Assembly: GCF_900114475.1 (NCBI RefSeq)
Contig: NZ_FOTE01000002.1
Coordinates: forward strand, 310,001-374,000
Direction: 5' to 3'
Origin: Paenibacillus sp. 1_12
GTDB lineage: Bacteria; Bacillota; Bacilli; Paenibacillales; NBRC-103111
Length of the DNA: 64,000 bases
Numbering within the stretch: position 1 is the stretch's first letter; each line of letters starts with the position of its first letter. Shown here piece by piece: positions 55,582 to 64,000 of this stretch. Under the pieces are notes generated by a model that made no database searches, had not been told where the DNA came from, and worked only from the letters and a program-made list of their open reading frames with translations. A program made the position numbers and the translations under genes.

Positions 55582-56853
55582 TTACGAGTGCTCTTCGGTC
55601 ATTTTGGGAAGATATCCGTTCCCGTCAAACTCCAAAGCTTCCGGCTCACCGATAATTTCAATATGAGCTTGGGACTGGATCTCGGGAATTAATGCTTCCG
55701 ATACATAAGTATATTCCAAATGAAGCGTATTCGGAATACGCACAATTCTTGCTTGTGACGCTTCGATCCCCCAGTTACAGCGTAAGGCCACTTGAAGCGC
55801 CTCTTTGTCATTATCGATCACCATCGGCACCATACCACGCATAATGAAAGAGCTGGTAATGACGTTCTCATTCGTTATTTTCATATCAATTTTATCAAAA
55901 AAGCGTTTGGTGGTCAGATCGGCAAGCCCCATTCCAAGCGCATTTCCATGGGAAGGCTCACTTAAATCACTAGCCACAATATATTTAATCCTTGGACTAG
56001 CCAGCTCCTCCTCCCCCAAAATCCGCATTCTACCTATTATATTGGTGTCCATTCCCGTTCCACTGTAGTTTTTGCCGATTTCGTCAACGAACAGCACATC
56101 GATATCGTCCACAGGAAGCTTGGGCATCATACTTTTCGAAATTTTCAAAAGCGCCTGCTCCCGCTCCACAATTTGCTTCGTTTCGATTGCCTCAATAATG
56201 GCTGTTTGATCAAAAGCATTTTCCACAATACCCAACCCGAATAAAACATTCAATTTATCAAGTGTGACTTGACCTACAGCAGGCATCAAATCACGAATCC
56301 CATGAATCCCGTACGAATGAAGCAGCAGCGCTTGTTTATGCTTTCCAATACCAATTGCCGCCATTTTGACAATCCCGCTTTCAATCCATTGAGATGATTT
56401 GAAGTCGGTATGCACTTTGATTCTCGCAATCACGATAACCGCATCACTGGCAAGAATGTGATTGTCTGCATATACCGCAAGTCCTGCCGCAGTCTCTCCG
56501 ATTTGTGTGACATCCAACGAAGAAAGAATTGGAGCTCCACAATAATCCTCAGTCACTCCCAAGCCATGCAGCACCTCGATCTGTCCTTCAGCGGTCGCCC
56601 CCCCGTGGCTGCCCATGGTTGGTATGATTCGCGGCTCGACCCCAAGCTTCCTTAGCTCATTCACCACGTTTTTGATGATCAAGGCGATATTGGCAATTCC
56701 TCGGCTGCCTGCTGTAATCGCTACCTTCATCCCCGGCTTAACCTTATCGGACAATCGGATAGCTTCCATTTGCTTGCTGATTTCTGCTTCAATATCGTCG
56801 ATCCTGGGTCCATCAAAATGCTGTTTAACCTTTACAAACTTTGGCAGCAACAT
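55582..56853 (-). CDS. LarA-like (DUF2088) protein of the acid-sugar operon
   Basis: 423 residues, ATG 56853 with CGAGGAGGAA. Related at fold level to the LarA N-terminal domain but with different motifs from the 15170-16438 protein: KVAITAGSRGIANIA, IPTMGSHGGATAEGQ, VIVIARIKVHTDFKSSQWIESGIVKMAAIGIGKHKQA and FVDEIGKNYSGTGMDTNIIGR. It is the last gene of an operon with a PdxA-type dehydrogenase and DUF1537 kinase. A role in epimerising or racemising the acid sugar before phosphorylation is plausible from the nickel-pincer racemase superfamily, but not shown. Confidence 0.75.
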   Translation of the reverse strand: MLLPKFVKVKQHFDGPRIDDIEAEISKQMEAIRLSDKVKPGMKVAITAGSRGIANIALIIKNVVNELRKLGVEPRIIPTMGSHGGATAEGQIEVLHGLGVTEDYCGAPILSSLDVTQIGETAAGLAVYADNHILASDAVIVIARIKVHTDFKSSQWIESGIVKMAAIGIGKHKQALLLHSYGIHGIRDLMPAVGQVTLDKLNVLFGLGIVENAFDQTAIIEAIETKQIVEREQALLKISKSMMPKLPVDDIDVLFVDEIGKNYSGTGMDTNIIGRMRILGEEELASPRIKYIVASDLSEPSHGNALGMGLADLTTKRFFDKIDMKITNENVITSSFIMRGMVPMVIDNDKEALQVALRCNWGIEASQARIVRIPNTLHLEYTYVSEALIPEIQSQAHIEIIGEPEALEFDGNGYLPKMTEEHS

Positions 56854-56889
56854 CGGATGTATTCCTCCTCGTAATGTTTTGGACTACTT

Positions 56890-57882
56890 CTATCGCTTTG
56901 GCGCTAATTCGATTCCTTGACGTATCGCTTCCAAAAGGCTTTTTTCATCCGCAATGCCCTTGCCTGCAATATCAAATGCGGTTCCATGATCCACACTTGT
57001 ACGTATAATTGGCAAACCCACCGTAATATTGACTCCTGCATCCAGACCCAGTACCTTGATAGGGCCATGCCCCTGGTCGTGATACATCGCTACCACAATA
57101 TCGTAATCACCGCGAACTGCAAGGAAAAATAACGTATCCGCAGGCAAAGGCCCTACCGCGTTAATCCCTTGCTGCTTGGCGCGTTCTACTGCTGGCACAA
57201 TAACCGCTTCCTCTTCTCCATTGCCAAACAACCCGTTTTCCCCAGCATGAGGGTTGATTCCACATACACAAATCCGCGGCTCTTCATAGCCTGCCTTTTT
57301 CAATGTATCATGAGCCATCTTAATTACAGAGTATACACGTTCAGCCGTAATCGACTTCACCGCATCGATCAGGCCCATATGGGTGGTAACATGAATAACT
57401 TTGAGTTTAGGTGAGCTAAGCATCATCGCGTAATCATTCGTTGCGGTCAAATCCGCCAAAATTTCGGTATGTCCGGGGTAATGATGTCCACCCTTCTGAA
57501 GCGCCTCTTTGTTCAGTGGTGCCGTACAGATGGCATCGATCTGCTCATTCTTCGCAAGCTCAATCGATTTTTCCAGAAAACGGAACGCAGCATCGCCAGA
57601 TTGCGCTGAAACCTTACCGTAAGGAAGGCTGTCGGGCAATAAATCCATGTCGAGACAATTCACTATTCCCGCTTGATCCAAAGCCTGTTCAGGTGATGAA
57701 ATCGAATGAACACGCAATCCGGTTTGTAGAAACAACTCTGCTCTTGATAAAAATTTGGCATCGCCGATTACAAGGGCTCTGCATGTCTCAAATACTTGTG
57801 GGTCCTTCAAAGCTTTCATAATAATCTCCGGGCCAACACCTGCCGCGTCACCCATCGTAATTCCTATTATCGGTCTATTCAT
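56890..57882 (-). CDS. pdxA2: PdxA-type 4-phospho-acid-sugar dehydrogenase
   Basis: 330 residues, ATG 57882 with GAAGGAGA. Metal-dependent NAD decarboxylating dehydrogenase: IGITMGDAAGVGPEI, HHYPGHTEILA, CGINPHAGENGLFG and MYHDQGHGPIK hold the metal-binding His residues. Vitamin B6 PdxA acts on 4-phosphohydroxythreonine, but the copy beside a DUF1537 kinase is normally PdxA2, which oxidises 4-phospho-threonate or -erythronate to dihydroxyacetone phosphate and CO2. 58 bp after the kinase gene. Confidence 0.88.
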   Translation of the reverse strand: MNRPIIGITMGDAAGVGPEIIMKALKDPQVFETCRALVIGDAKFLSRAELFLQTGLRVHSISSPEQALDQAGIVNCLDMDLLPDSLPYGKVSAQSGDAAFRFLEKSIELAKNEQIDAICTAPLNKEALQKGGHHYPGHTEILADLTATNDYAMMLSSPKLKVIHVTTHMGLIDAVKSITAERVYSVIKMAHDTLKKAGYEEPRICVCGINPHAGENGLFGNGEEEAVIVPAVERAKQQGINAVGPLPADTLFFLAVRGDYDIVVAMYHDQGHGPIKVLGLDAGVNITVGLPIIRTSVDHGTAFDIAGKGIADEKSLLEAIRQGIELAPKR

Positions 57883-57940
57883 GCTACTTATCTCCTTCAG
57901 TTTGGCTGATTACGGTTCTTAACTTGCTGCTAACGTAAAC

Positions 57941-59248
57941 CTACGTTCTATCCCTAATAACCTTTGCTGCCTGCAGTAAAGAATTTGGATTTCCAAAAGC
58001 GCCTGCTTTAGTAACCAGCGGAATCGTGACCGTGCCCTCAGCCCTGCAAAGTGGCAGTCCCTCCTCCACCTCACCGATGATGGTTAAGCTGGCAATATTC
58101 AGATGCGTACATGCACGATAGGCAATATCGCCACCCGTTAGTACCGCGCCCGCAAGCTTTTCCTGGGTAATCACTGCTGCTGCCAGCCTTCCGATTCCAT
58201 CTGCGATCAGATCACCGCCAGCCAGTGCGCTTAAGCCGGACTGCTGCAAATAATCGACTACTTGTGCTTTGGCTTCATTGGAAATATCCGTAGTTATAAC
58301 CAAATCCTCACCAGAGGCAATAATGTGCCGCGCCTCCTGAACAAGCTCATCCATTTCCTGCACACTTATACGCAGAAGCAGCAGCGGATCAATTACCAGT
58401 GGCCGGAATCCATTCTGCTTCAAGGTATCTACCTGCTGTCTCGTAACCTGACTAACGCTTCCCGCAACTACCAGTACTGGTGCCATTATTGGACTCACAA
58501 GCTGCTCTTGACCATTGGTTCCATCATCGTTCGACTCCAGCCTATGGAATCCAAGCTTGGGATAATGGTTAGCCAGTGCTTCTGCAAGCCCTGCAGAGCC
58601 TATCCACAGCACGCGCTCGCCAGCGAATTGCCCTGCAATGATTTGCAGATCACTAGCGGTGGCACTATCTGCTACAATGACACGCGTCCCCTGCTGCTGC
58701 AGCGTGCGGACCTCCATTGCCAGCCTGCCGCTGCGGATGGAACGAATCTCGATCTCACCAATAGGGAGCGAGGATTGAGCGCCGATGATATCTGATATCT
58801 TGGAATTTGTAATCGGAAACTTTGGGTCCCGCGAGATTTCACTGTCTTCAAGTAATTGCTGATTAAGCAGCTGATAACCGCCTATGGTTAATCTTCCCTT
58901 TTGCGGATAGGCAGGTGCTACTATGGCCAGGTCAAACTGTCCAGAGTCCATCAAAGCTTCAATTTCTTTACCAATATTTCCACGCAAGGTTGAGTCTATT
59001 TTTTTAATAATGACCTGAAACGGACTCAAATTCTGAGCTGCAAGCAGTTCGCTCCACTTACGGTATGCGGCTTCCGGTGTAAGTGAACGGCTTTCCACAT
59101 TCACAACACACGTTGTACCGGTCTGAGCGGGAGTAAGAATTTGCCGATCATCTATGCAAACAACGGTAGGCAGTCCGTGCTTGGCGAATTGAACACCTGA
59201 ATCGTTCGCTCCTGTTAAATCATCGGAAAGAATAAGGACGTTATCCAC
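57941..59248 (-). CDS. DUF1537 four-carbon acid-sugar kinase
   Basis: 435 residues, GTG start at 59248 with GGGGTGG 7 bases before. N-domain VLILSDDLTGANDSGVQFAKHG, C-domain nucleotide site VLTGGDIAYRACTHL. Members (DtnK, OtnK, DenK) phosphorylate threonate or erythronate at the 4-hydroxyl with ATP. Order of action: kinase, then PdxA-type dehydrogenase, giving DHAP. Which stereoisomer is used cannot be told from sequence. Confidence 0.88.
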   Translation of the reverse strand: MDNVLILSDDLTGANDSGVQFAKHGLPTVVCIDDRQILTPAQTGTTCVVNVESRSLTPEAAYRKWSELLAAQNLSPFQVIIKKIDSTLRGNIGKEIEALMDSGQFDLAIVAPAYPQKGRLTIGGYQLLNQQLLEDSEISRDPKFPITNSKISDIIGAQSSLPIGEIEIRSIRSGRLAMEVRTLQQQGTRVIVADSATASDLQIIAGQFAGERVLWIGSAGLAEALANHYPKLGFHRLESNDDGTNGQEQLVSPIMAPVLVVAGSVSQVTRQQVDTLKQNGFRPLVIDPLLLLRISVQEMDELVQEARHIIASGEDLVITTDISNEAKAQVVDYLQQSGLSALAGGDLIADGIGRLAAAVITQEKLAGAVLTGGDIAYRACTHLNIASLTIIGEVEEGLPLCRAEGTVTIPLVTKAGAFGNPNSLLQAAKVIRDRT

Positions 59249-59405
59249 GCTCGTGCCACCCCACTTTTATTTTACAGTTGCTGTCTGATCTCATCTTATC
59301 AAATCAGCGTTTCATATCACAACGGCGATAAAGCAGGATTGTGTTTCATTTTTAAACGTTTTTTTGAATTGTGACGTTTGTAAAAGCTTTTATACAAGCT
59401 TGAAC

Positions 59406-61322
59406 TCATTGGCTTAGCTTGCGCCAGAGCGTGGTACGGTTCATCCCCAGTCTTTTGGCAGTAGCGGATTGGTTAAAGCCCTCCTGCTCAAGAACGAAAC
59501 GAATAATATCACCTTCGATTTCCTCAAGAGTCCGCGTTGTTCCGATCAGCTGCGCCAGGCTGTCATTCGTTGCGCTGCCCAATTTACTTATCAAGCTGTC
59601 CATCACCGGCTGCAGCTGCTGCAGCGTGATAAAAGAACCCTCACAAGTCTCGACAATCAGCTTAAGCACCTGCTGCAGCTCGGCAAAATTGCCTGGCCAT
59701 TCGTAGGTTGTCATCCTGTTCAACGCATCCGGTTTAATACCCAGCACCTGACTGCCCAAGGCTCGGTTCATTTCCGCCAAATACCAAAATACAATATGAT
59801 CCAAATCCGCTAAAACACTGCGCAATGGCGGGAGATGAAGCGAATAAATCTGCAGCTGCACGAGCAGCTGCATGTCGAATTCTCCCTGATTCACTTTATG
59901 CGCCAAATCTGCCGATGTGGAAGCTATGAATCGAAATGGTGGCCGATCCTCATTAATCAGGGCCGCATGAGAGGCTTGTAAAGTCGCGGCAAGCTTACGC
60001 TGAACAGGCAAACTAAGCTGCTCGATCCGATGGATATGCAGCGTTCCCGATTCTGCACGACGCAGCAAGCAGGTACCTTCCTGGTCCAAGCGGCCGAACA
60101 GCTGCTGGTCCTGCTGGTCGATAGCATAGGTGCCCGCATCGAACAAGACAAACGGGCCTGACTGATAAGGACTGTCATTATGCAGCGCTTGAGCCAGTGT
60201 CTTCTTCCCGGTTCCCGGCTCTCCGATAATGAGGATCGGGTACAGCTGTTTACTCCATCGTTTAGCCTTATCCATGTAGGCCTCATTCATATAATCCGTC
60301 TGCACAAATTGCTGAAACCTGCACTTGGGTGGTGAAAGCCTATCCTCCCTTATCCTGCGTGCCCGACGCTCCAGACCTTCAATTGACCGACTGTTATGCA
60401 GCTCATAGATCGTTCCGTGCTCGGCCAAAGAATGCTCTATCACCAAAATGAGATTCTCTTGTGGGTCAGACTCCTGCACCTGAAACGGATCTGATCTGTT
60501 GCGTACAGCTGTTCTATCCAGTCTGACAGCTCCTTCTGCTCTATCCTCTGTACGACTTGCATCTGCGTAGGCCATGATGGGAGTGGAGATGCCGGCAATA
60601 AGCTCATGCCATTTCGTATTTGCCGCTATGGGCACCGTTACCCCTAATTGATACCCGGCCTGTTCATTGCACAGTATGACGTTCTGCCCGGAATCCACAC
60701 AAACAATTCCTTGCTTCAATGAGTCGAATATCGATTTCATTAATACGATTTGGCGTGTCTCTGCTTCTCTTCGCTTGACCGTTTGCTCGGCCTGCAGCAG
60801 TGATTCCTGCAACGCTTCGCGGCCTGAGGTAATTAGAATCGCCCGAACACCCGAATGCTCGGCCACCGCTACCGTAACCACATCGCCAATAACGAGATCG
60901 ACGCCAAGCTCCTTGGCTTTATTTACTGCCGCCTCCGCCTCATGCTCATGATGGATGATGAAGGTCATCACCTGAATATCCAGCAGCTCGGCAATCGTGC
61001 CCACGCCATCCACAATGTTGGGGAAACCTATAATCCCAATCGTACCCCGATAACCTTTTACCAGAGTTAGTGAACGTAAAATATCATAGCCGTTGACTGT
61101 TATTTCGATCACCGGAATGCTTACTTGGCTGCGTATGAGTTGTGCGGTTCCACCTCTGCTAATAATAACGTCATAGCCCTGCTGCTCAGCGGTTCCAGCA
61201 ATGCTCACACCCTGCTGCAAATCCCCCACCTCTGCATGGACCTCGTAGCCAGGTGCTGCCGGTATGTCTTCCAGCAGATCCTTCATCCCGCGATAAGGGG
61301 CGATTAACAAAAATTTCAACAT
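59406..61322 (-). CDS. PrpR-type regulator with degenerate AAA+ domain
   Basis: 638 residues from ATG 61322 with GGAGGGC 6 bases before. PrpR N-terminal sensor (about 1-180; LIAPYRGMKDLLEDIP, VIISRGGTAQLIR, VKGYRGTIGIIGFP), a PAS-like domain (about 200-310), a sigma-54-activator AAA+ domain (about 345-565) and a Fis-type helix-turn-helix at the end (NQSATAKRLGMNRTTLWRKL). Walker A is intact (GEPGTGKKTL), but the GAFTGA loop is missing (QQLFGRLDQEGTCLL instead) and Walker B reads GTLHIHRIEQL without the Asp-Glu pair. It therefore probably does not activate sigma-54. It lies upstream of the acid-sugar operon, same strand, and is likely its regulator. Confidence 0.85.
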   Translation of the reverse strand: MLKFLLIAPYRGMKDLLEDIPAAPGYEVHAEVGDLQQGVSIAGTAEQQGYDVIISRGGTAQLIRSQVSIPVIEITVNGYDILRSLTLVKGYRGTIGIIGFPNIVDGVGTIAELLDIQVMTFIIHHEHEAEAAVNKAKELGVDLVIGDVVTVAVAEHSGVRAILITSGREALQESLLQAEQTVKRREAETRQIVLMKSIFDSLKQGIVCVDSGQNVILCNEQAGYQLGVTVPIAANTKWHELIAGISTPIMAYADASRTEDRAEGAVRLDRTAVRNRSDPFQVQESDPQENLILVIEHSLAEHGTIYELHNSRSIEGLERRARRIREDRLSPPKCRFQQFVQTDYMNEAYMDKAKRWSKQLYPILIIGEPGTGKKTLAQALHNDSPYQSGPFVLFDAGTYAIDQQDQQLFGRLDQEGTCLLRRAESGTLHIHRIEQLSLPVQRKLAATLQASHAALINEDRPPFRFIASTSADLAHKVNQGEFDMQLLVQLQIYSLHLPPLRSVLADLDHIVFWYLAEMNRALGSQVLGIKPDALNRMTTYEWPGNFAELQQVLKLIVETCEGSFITLQQLQPVMDSLISKLGSATNDSLAQLIGTTRTLEEIEGDIIRFVLEQEGFNQSATAKRLGMNRTTLWRKLSQ

Positions 61323-61425
61323 GATAAGCCCTCCATGATTCAAATAACGACAGTCCGTTGTCATCATACCAACACCCTGACTATTATTGATGCAAAATTC
61401 ATCATATTGATTATACAACAAACAG

Positions 61426-61466
61426 AAGAAAAAGCCGATCTATCCATAATGGGACAGCATCGGCTT
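61426..61466 (-). terminator. Terminator after GHL6-like gene
   Basis: On the minus strand AAGCCGAT and ATCGGCTT close a hairpin with a 19-base loop, followed by TTTCTTC. Confidence 0.65.
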
Positions 61467-61605
61467 AATCAGCTATTCGTTGTACATACTCGCAGAAATC
61501 ACATGTAAGTCCAAGACATAGCAGAACAACTTGGACTCTTTTCAAATCGCTAAGCGTTGGGGAACAATGGGTTCAGTTTGACAGATTGAAGCCTCAAACT
61601 CAGAA

Positions 61606-63738
61606 CTAGAGGGCATCGATATAAATGCCCGTATATTCTTCGATACGCGGAATGCGGACAAACAACTTGATTTGCCCTTCGCAAGCAGGCTCCACGCGCA
61701 CAAGCTCAATTCCGGAATCTCCTTGCAGAATTCTGAATTCGTTTACCTGCTGGGCAGGCAATAGGATCTCAACCTCAATATCTGTAACTGGAATCGTCTG
61801 CAGCACCGGACGGCGAGGAGCTGCTGTCGTATTGACGATATGAAGCACATAACCTCCTTCTGCTGCACCGCTTTTGTTAAGACTGAAATGAACACTGAGA
61901 GGCGCGTTCGAGCGGATCACATATTGCTCTTCCAGCATGTAATCAACAGCGTTTTTTAGAAGCTCACTGAAATCATTATGCCCATGCAGCCACACATTGC
62001 GATCCACACCATACGGGAAGAAGATCGACTGCCCTTCACCAAAAGAATTTAGAATCATGGTCGGATAATCCGTCTCATAGCTTCTGAGCCAGGAACGCTC
62101 CGGCGGCTGCGGGAAAATCTGCGGTACATACGTTAGCAGCGCCTGTGCCGTATCCGTATTCGTTTTAACCAGATACTGGTCACTCCAGCTGGCAAGCAGT
62201 TGAGTATCCTCAAAGCCCTTCGTCAAGGCATGAGCTTCTTTTACAAACTGATAGCCATACTGGGAGTTGTCCTTGACACTGCCTGTAAACGAGCAGCCAA
62301 ATACATCACTTAATGCAAAATCATGACGGTTCGTACCCTCCGGCGTACTGAACGAGGTCAGGTTGGTGGCAATCAGCTTGCCGCCACCGCGCACATAGCT
62401 GCGGATGATTTCCACTTCCTGATCGGACAGGCATGCGGCATTCGCCAGTATAAGCACTTTCGCCGCATTCAGCGTCTCCAGGTTCAGCTTATCGTCAGTC
62501 AGCAGCCGGTATTGAATATGCTGGTCATTCAATACTTGCTCCAAGCCCATTAAATGCGTCAGATACGCATCCTTGCTCCGATTTGGATTGCCAAATGCAG
62601 CATTCGTTGCTCTTGAATACAAAACATTAACTTCTGCAACGGTTTGCTGCTCGGTCAGCAGATCCTCATAACGCTCCATATAATCGTAAATGTCGGCGCT
62701 AAGCAGCGCATTTCTGCGGTCATAGGTCGCACCCGGATGCTGTCCGTTAAATACACAGTTCCAGAATGAACCACCTGCACTAATAGCCTCCCACATCCAA
62801 AGTCTCGTTTCTTGCTTCGCAGAGGAAATGTAGCGCAAATCATTATTGGTGCCCAAGTGACCAAACAGCATAACCGGAACCTTATCTGGAGACAAGCTTT
62901 TCAAAAACTTGATCAGTGTCGATGGACCGTTCATAGGCTCATGGTTGGCTGTAAATAAAGGAGTGACCAGGAAATCGAAGTGATCCTTGATCGCATACAG
63001 ATCATGTCCATCCGTCTTGAAGCGGTCATGATATAAACCGAATATTTCGGCGGCATATGCTTTTTCTTCGCCATATTTCTTAACAACCGCACGGCAATCA
63101 CGAAGATGCTCCATCACGCAGGCTGCTTTCCACTCACGATACTCATCGTAAAGGCTATCTGTAAATTGACCGCCACGTGGCAATTCATGGCCAGTTTCCT
63201 TGCGGAATCGGTCTGAGCAGCTCTTGCAATAGCAGATCCCGCTTTGGCTATACGAATTTTCCCAAATCCCATCAATATCATACTTTTCAAACAGCACATC
63301 GATGAACCGGTACGCATGCTCATTACGGTAGGTACTTTGGTAGCAAGGCTGGAAAATTGCAGAGTGAAGCGGATTATCGCGGATTTTCGGTTCACCGATT
63401 TCATTCACAGCGAACCAATGGGGTCGCAGTTCGTAAATTTTCTTGTCCACACCACGGAAATCAACACGAACCACGACTTTAATTCCTTTGGCATGGGCTG
63501 CCTCTACCAGATCCTTGAGCAAATCCTCCTTGGTCATAAATGGATTCGGGTTTGCTGTTACCAGGTTATGTCTAAAGAAATCGACAATCCCGCCACCATT
63601 AATAATGATGCAGTTCGCATGGATTTGTTCCATATAGTCGACGACGGAGCCTGCGTCATAATCAACTACATCTGGCTCGCGCAGTACTGTTTGCAAAATC
63701 CGCAGCTGCTTTTGATACCATTGCTTATTATCAGTCAT
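61606..63738 (-). CDS. GHL6-like glycoside hydrolase, fourth paralogue
   Basis: 710 residues from ATG 63738 with TTGGAGGT 9 bases before; the open frame to 63846 runs into the palindromic repeat and is not used. Same plan as the three proteins at 1-8086: barrel with NCIIINGGGIVDFFRHN, VVVRVDFRGVDKKIYELRPHW, KYDIDGIWENSY and CYCKSC, then a GH42M-like domain (LNAAKVLILANAACLSDQEVEIIRSYVRGGGKLIATN) and a beta C-terminus. It differs by having an insert after the barrel. No signal peptide; no transporter gene adjoins it within the window. The MITE-like repeat lies just upstream, so its promoter may be in or beyond that element. Confidence 0.85.
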   Translation of the reverse strand: MTDNKQWYQKQLRILQTVLREPDVVDYDAGSVVDYMEQIHANCIIINGGGIVDFFRHNLVTANPNPFMTKEDLLKDLVEAAHAKGIKVVVRVDFRGVDKKIYELRPHWFAVNEIGEPKIRDNPLHSAIFQPCYQSTYRNEHAYRFIDVLFEKYDIDGIWENSYSQSGICYCKSCSDRFRKETGHELPRGGQFTDSLYDEYREWKAACVMEHLRDCRAVVKKYGEEKAYAAEIFGLYHDRFKTDGHDLYAIKDHFDFLVTPLFTANHEPMNGPSTLIKFLKSLSPDKVPVMLFGHLGTNNDLRYISSAKQETRLWMWEAISAGGSFWNCVFNGQHPGATYDRRNALLSADIYDYMERYEDLLTEQQTVAEVNVLYSRATNAAFGNPNRSKDAYLTHLMGLEQVLNDQHIQYRLLTDDKLNLETLNAAKVLILANAACLSDQEVEIIRSYVRGGGKLIATNLTSFSTPEGTNRHDFALSDVFGCSFTGSVKDNSQYGYQFVKEAHALTKGFEDTQLLASWSDQYLVKTNTDTAQALLTYVPQIFPQPPERSWLRSYETDYPTMILNSFGEGQSIFFPYGVDRNVWLHGHNDFSELLKNAVDYMLEEQYVIRSNAPLSVHFSLNKSGAAEGGYVLHIVNTTAAPRRPVLQTIPVTDIEVEILLPAQQVNEFRILQGDSGIELVRVEPACEGQIKLFVRIPRIEEYTGIYIDAL

Positions 63739-63794
63739 GCTGTTGGACCTCCAATATTTCATTTGAATTTGCAAATCGTTCGAACAGTGAACTC

Positions 63795-63961
63795 TAGAAG
63801 TCCGGTGAATAAGTCCCGCTGCGCGACCAAATATCCTTCCGATCACTGTTGATATCGTGAAATTGGATGAGATTAAAAGGTTTCTTCACGATTTCAAAGG
63901 CGAGCGCTAACGCTTCTCCAGGATCATTTGGTCGCTCCGCTCTTTACTCACCGTACTTCTA
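63795..63961. repeat. MITE-like palindromic repeat, copy 2 (167 bp)
   Basis: Inverse orientation to the 30407-30545 copy. Ends TAGAAGTCCGGTGA and TCACCGTACTTCTA; shared interior blocks GACCAAATATCCTTCCGATC, GAGCGCTAACGCTTCTCC and AGGATCATTTGGTCGCTCC. The centre carries an extra hairpin (CGTGAA/TTCACG) absent from copy 1, which accounts for the difference in length. Confidence 0.8.
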
Positions 63962-64000
63962 AAGGGACATACTTTTTAAACACGCACTCTTAGACATATC

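Noticed and set aside
59249-59405. Sigma-54 promoter in front of the kinase gene
   Set aside because: TGGCACGAGCGTGGA at the start codon has the -24-like half only; no GC element at -12 spacing.
63244-63852. 202-codon plus-strand frame
   Set aside because: Antisense to the fourth GHL6-like gene and running into the palindromic repeat.

Overview
The window reads as chromosome of a Paenibacillus-like member of the Bacillota. The grounds are strong AGGAGG-type ribosome binding sites, LplA/YtcQ-type sugar-binding lipoproteins with paired permeases and no ATPase of their own, very large membrane-anchored AraC regulators, an S-layer-homology surface protein, a CtsR-type heat-shock operator in front of a DnaJ-ClpB operon, and an SdpR/SdpI pair. 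No tRNA, rRNA, CRISPR array, prophage or transposase gene was seen. Most of the window is carbohydrate catabolism.

Region 1 (1-14904, minus strand) is one sugar locus. A membrane-bound AraC regulator is followed, after 840 bp of GC-rich repeat-filled DNA, by two permeases, a binding lipoprotein, a GHL6-like glycosidase, a second binding lipoprotein, a second glycosidase, and a third glycosidase cut by the window edge. The lipoprotein-glycosidase pair is tandemly duplicated. A conserved GACA-N5-TGTC element lies upstream of three of these genes. Region 2 (15170-26094) is a rhamnogalacturonan-type locus: a divergent AraC regulator, a binding lipoprotein, two permeases, a GH105 unsaturated uronyl hydrolase, an alpha/beta hydrolase with an odd start codon, a terminator, then a beta-hydroxyacid dehydrogenase and a LarA-type racemase.

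Region 3 (26245-30545) is the clpB-dnaJ heat-shock operon with two CtsR boxes and a palindromic MITE-like repeat. Region 4 (30542-35377) holds a GH51 arabinofuranosidase with a divergent ArsR-like regulator, and a lactonase-dehydrogenase pair. Region 5 (35611-41205) is an unusual set: an SsuD-like flavin monooxygenase with a sugar-type ABC importer and a divergent AraC regulator, which suggests a sulfonated sugar. Then come sdpRI, a small DUF3886 protein, a short-chain dehydrogenase, an HtrA-type protease, an orphan binding lipoprotein behind an attenuator-like leader, and an aldo/keto reductase.

Region 6 (49052-55560) is the most striking. A 1,720-residue secreted S-layer protein carries two alpha/alpha-toroid domains and four DUF4430-like domains, the two building blocks of animal intrinsic factor and transcobalamin. 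Its leader carries a cobalamin B12 box, and a cobinamide salvage gene (cbiZ) lies just downstream. I propose a cell-surface corrinoid-capture protein. Region 7 (55582-63961) is an acid-sugar operon (PrpR-type regulator, DUF1537 kinase, PdxA-type dehydrogenase, LarA-like protein), then a fourth GHL6-like glycosidase and a second copy of the palindromic repeat.
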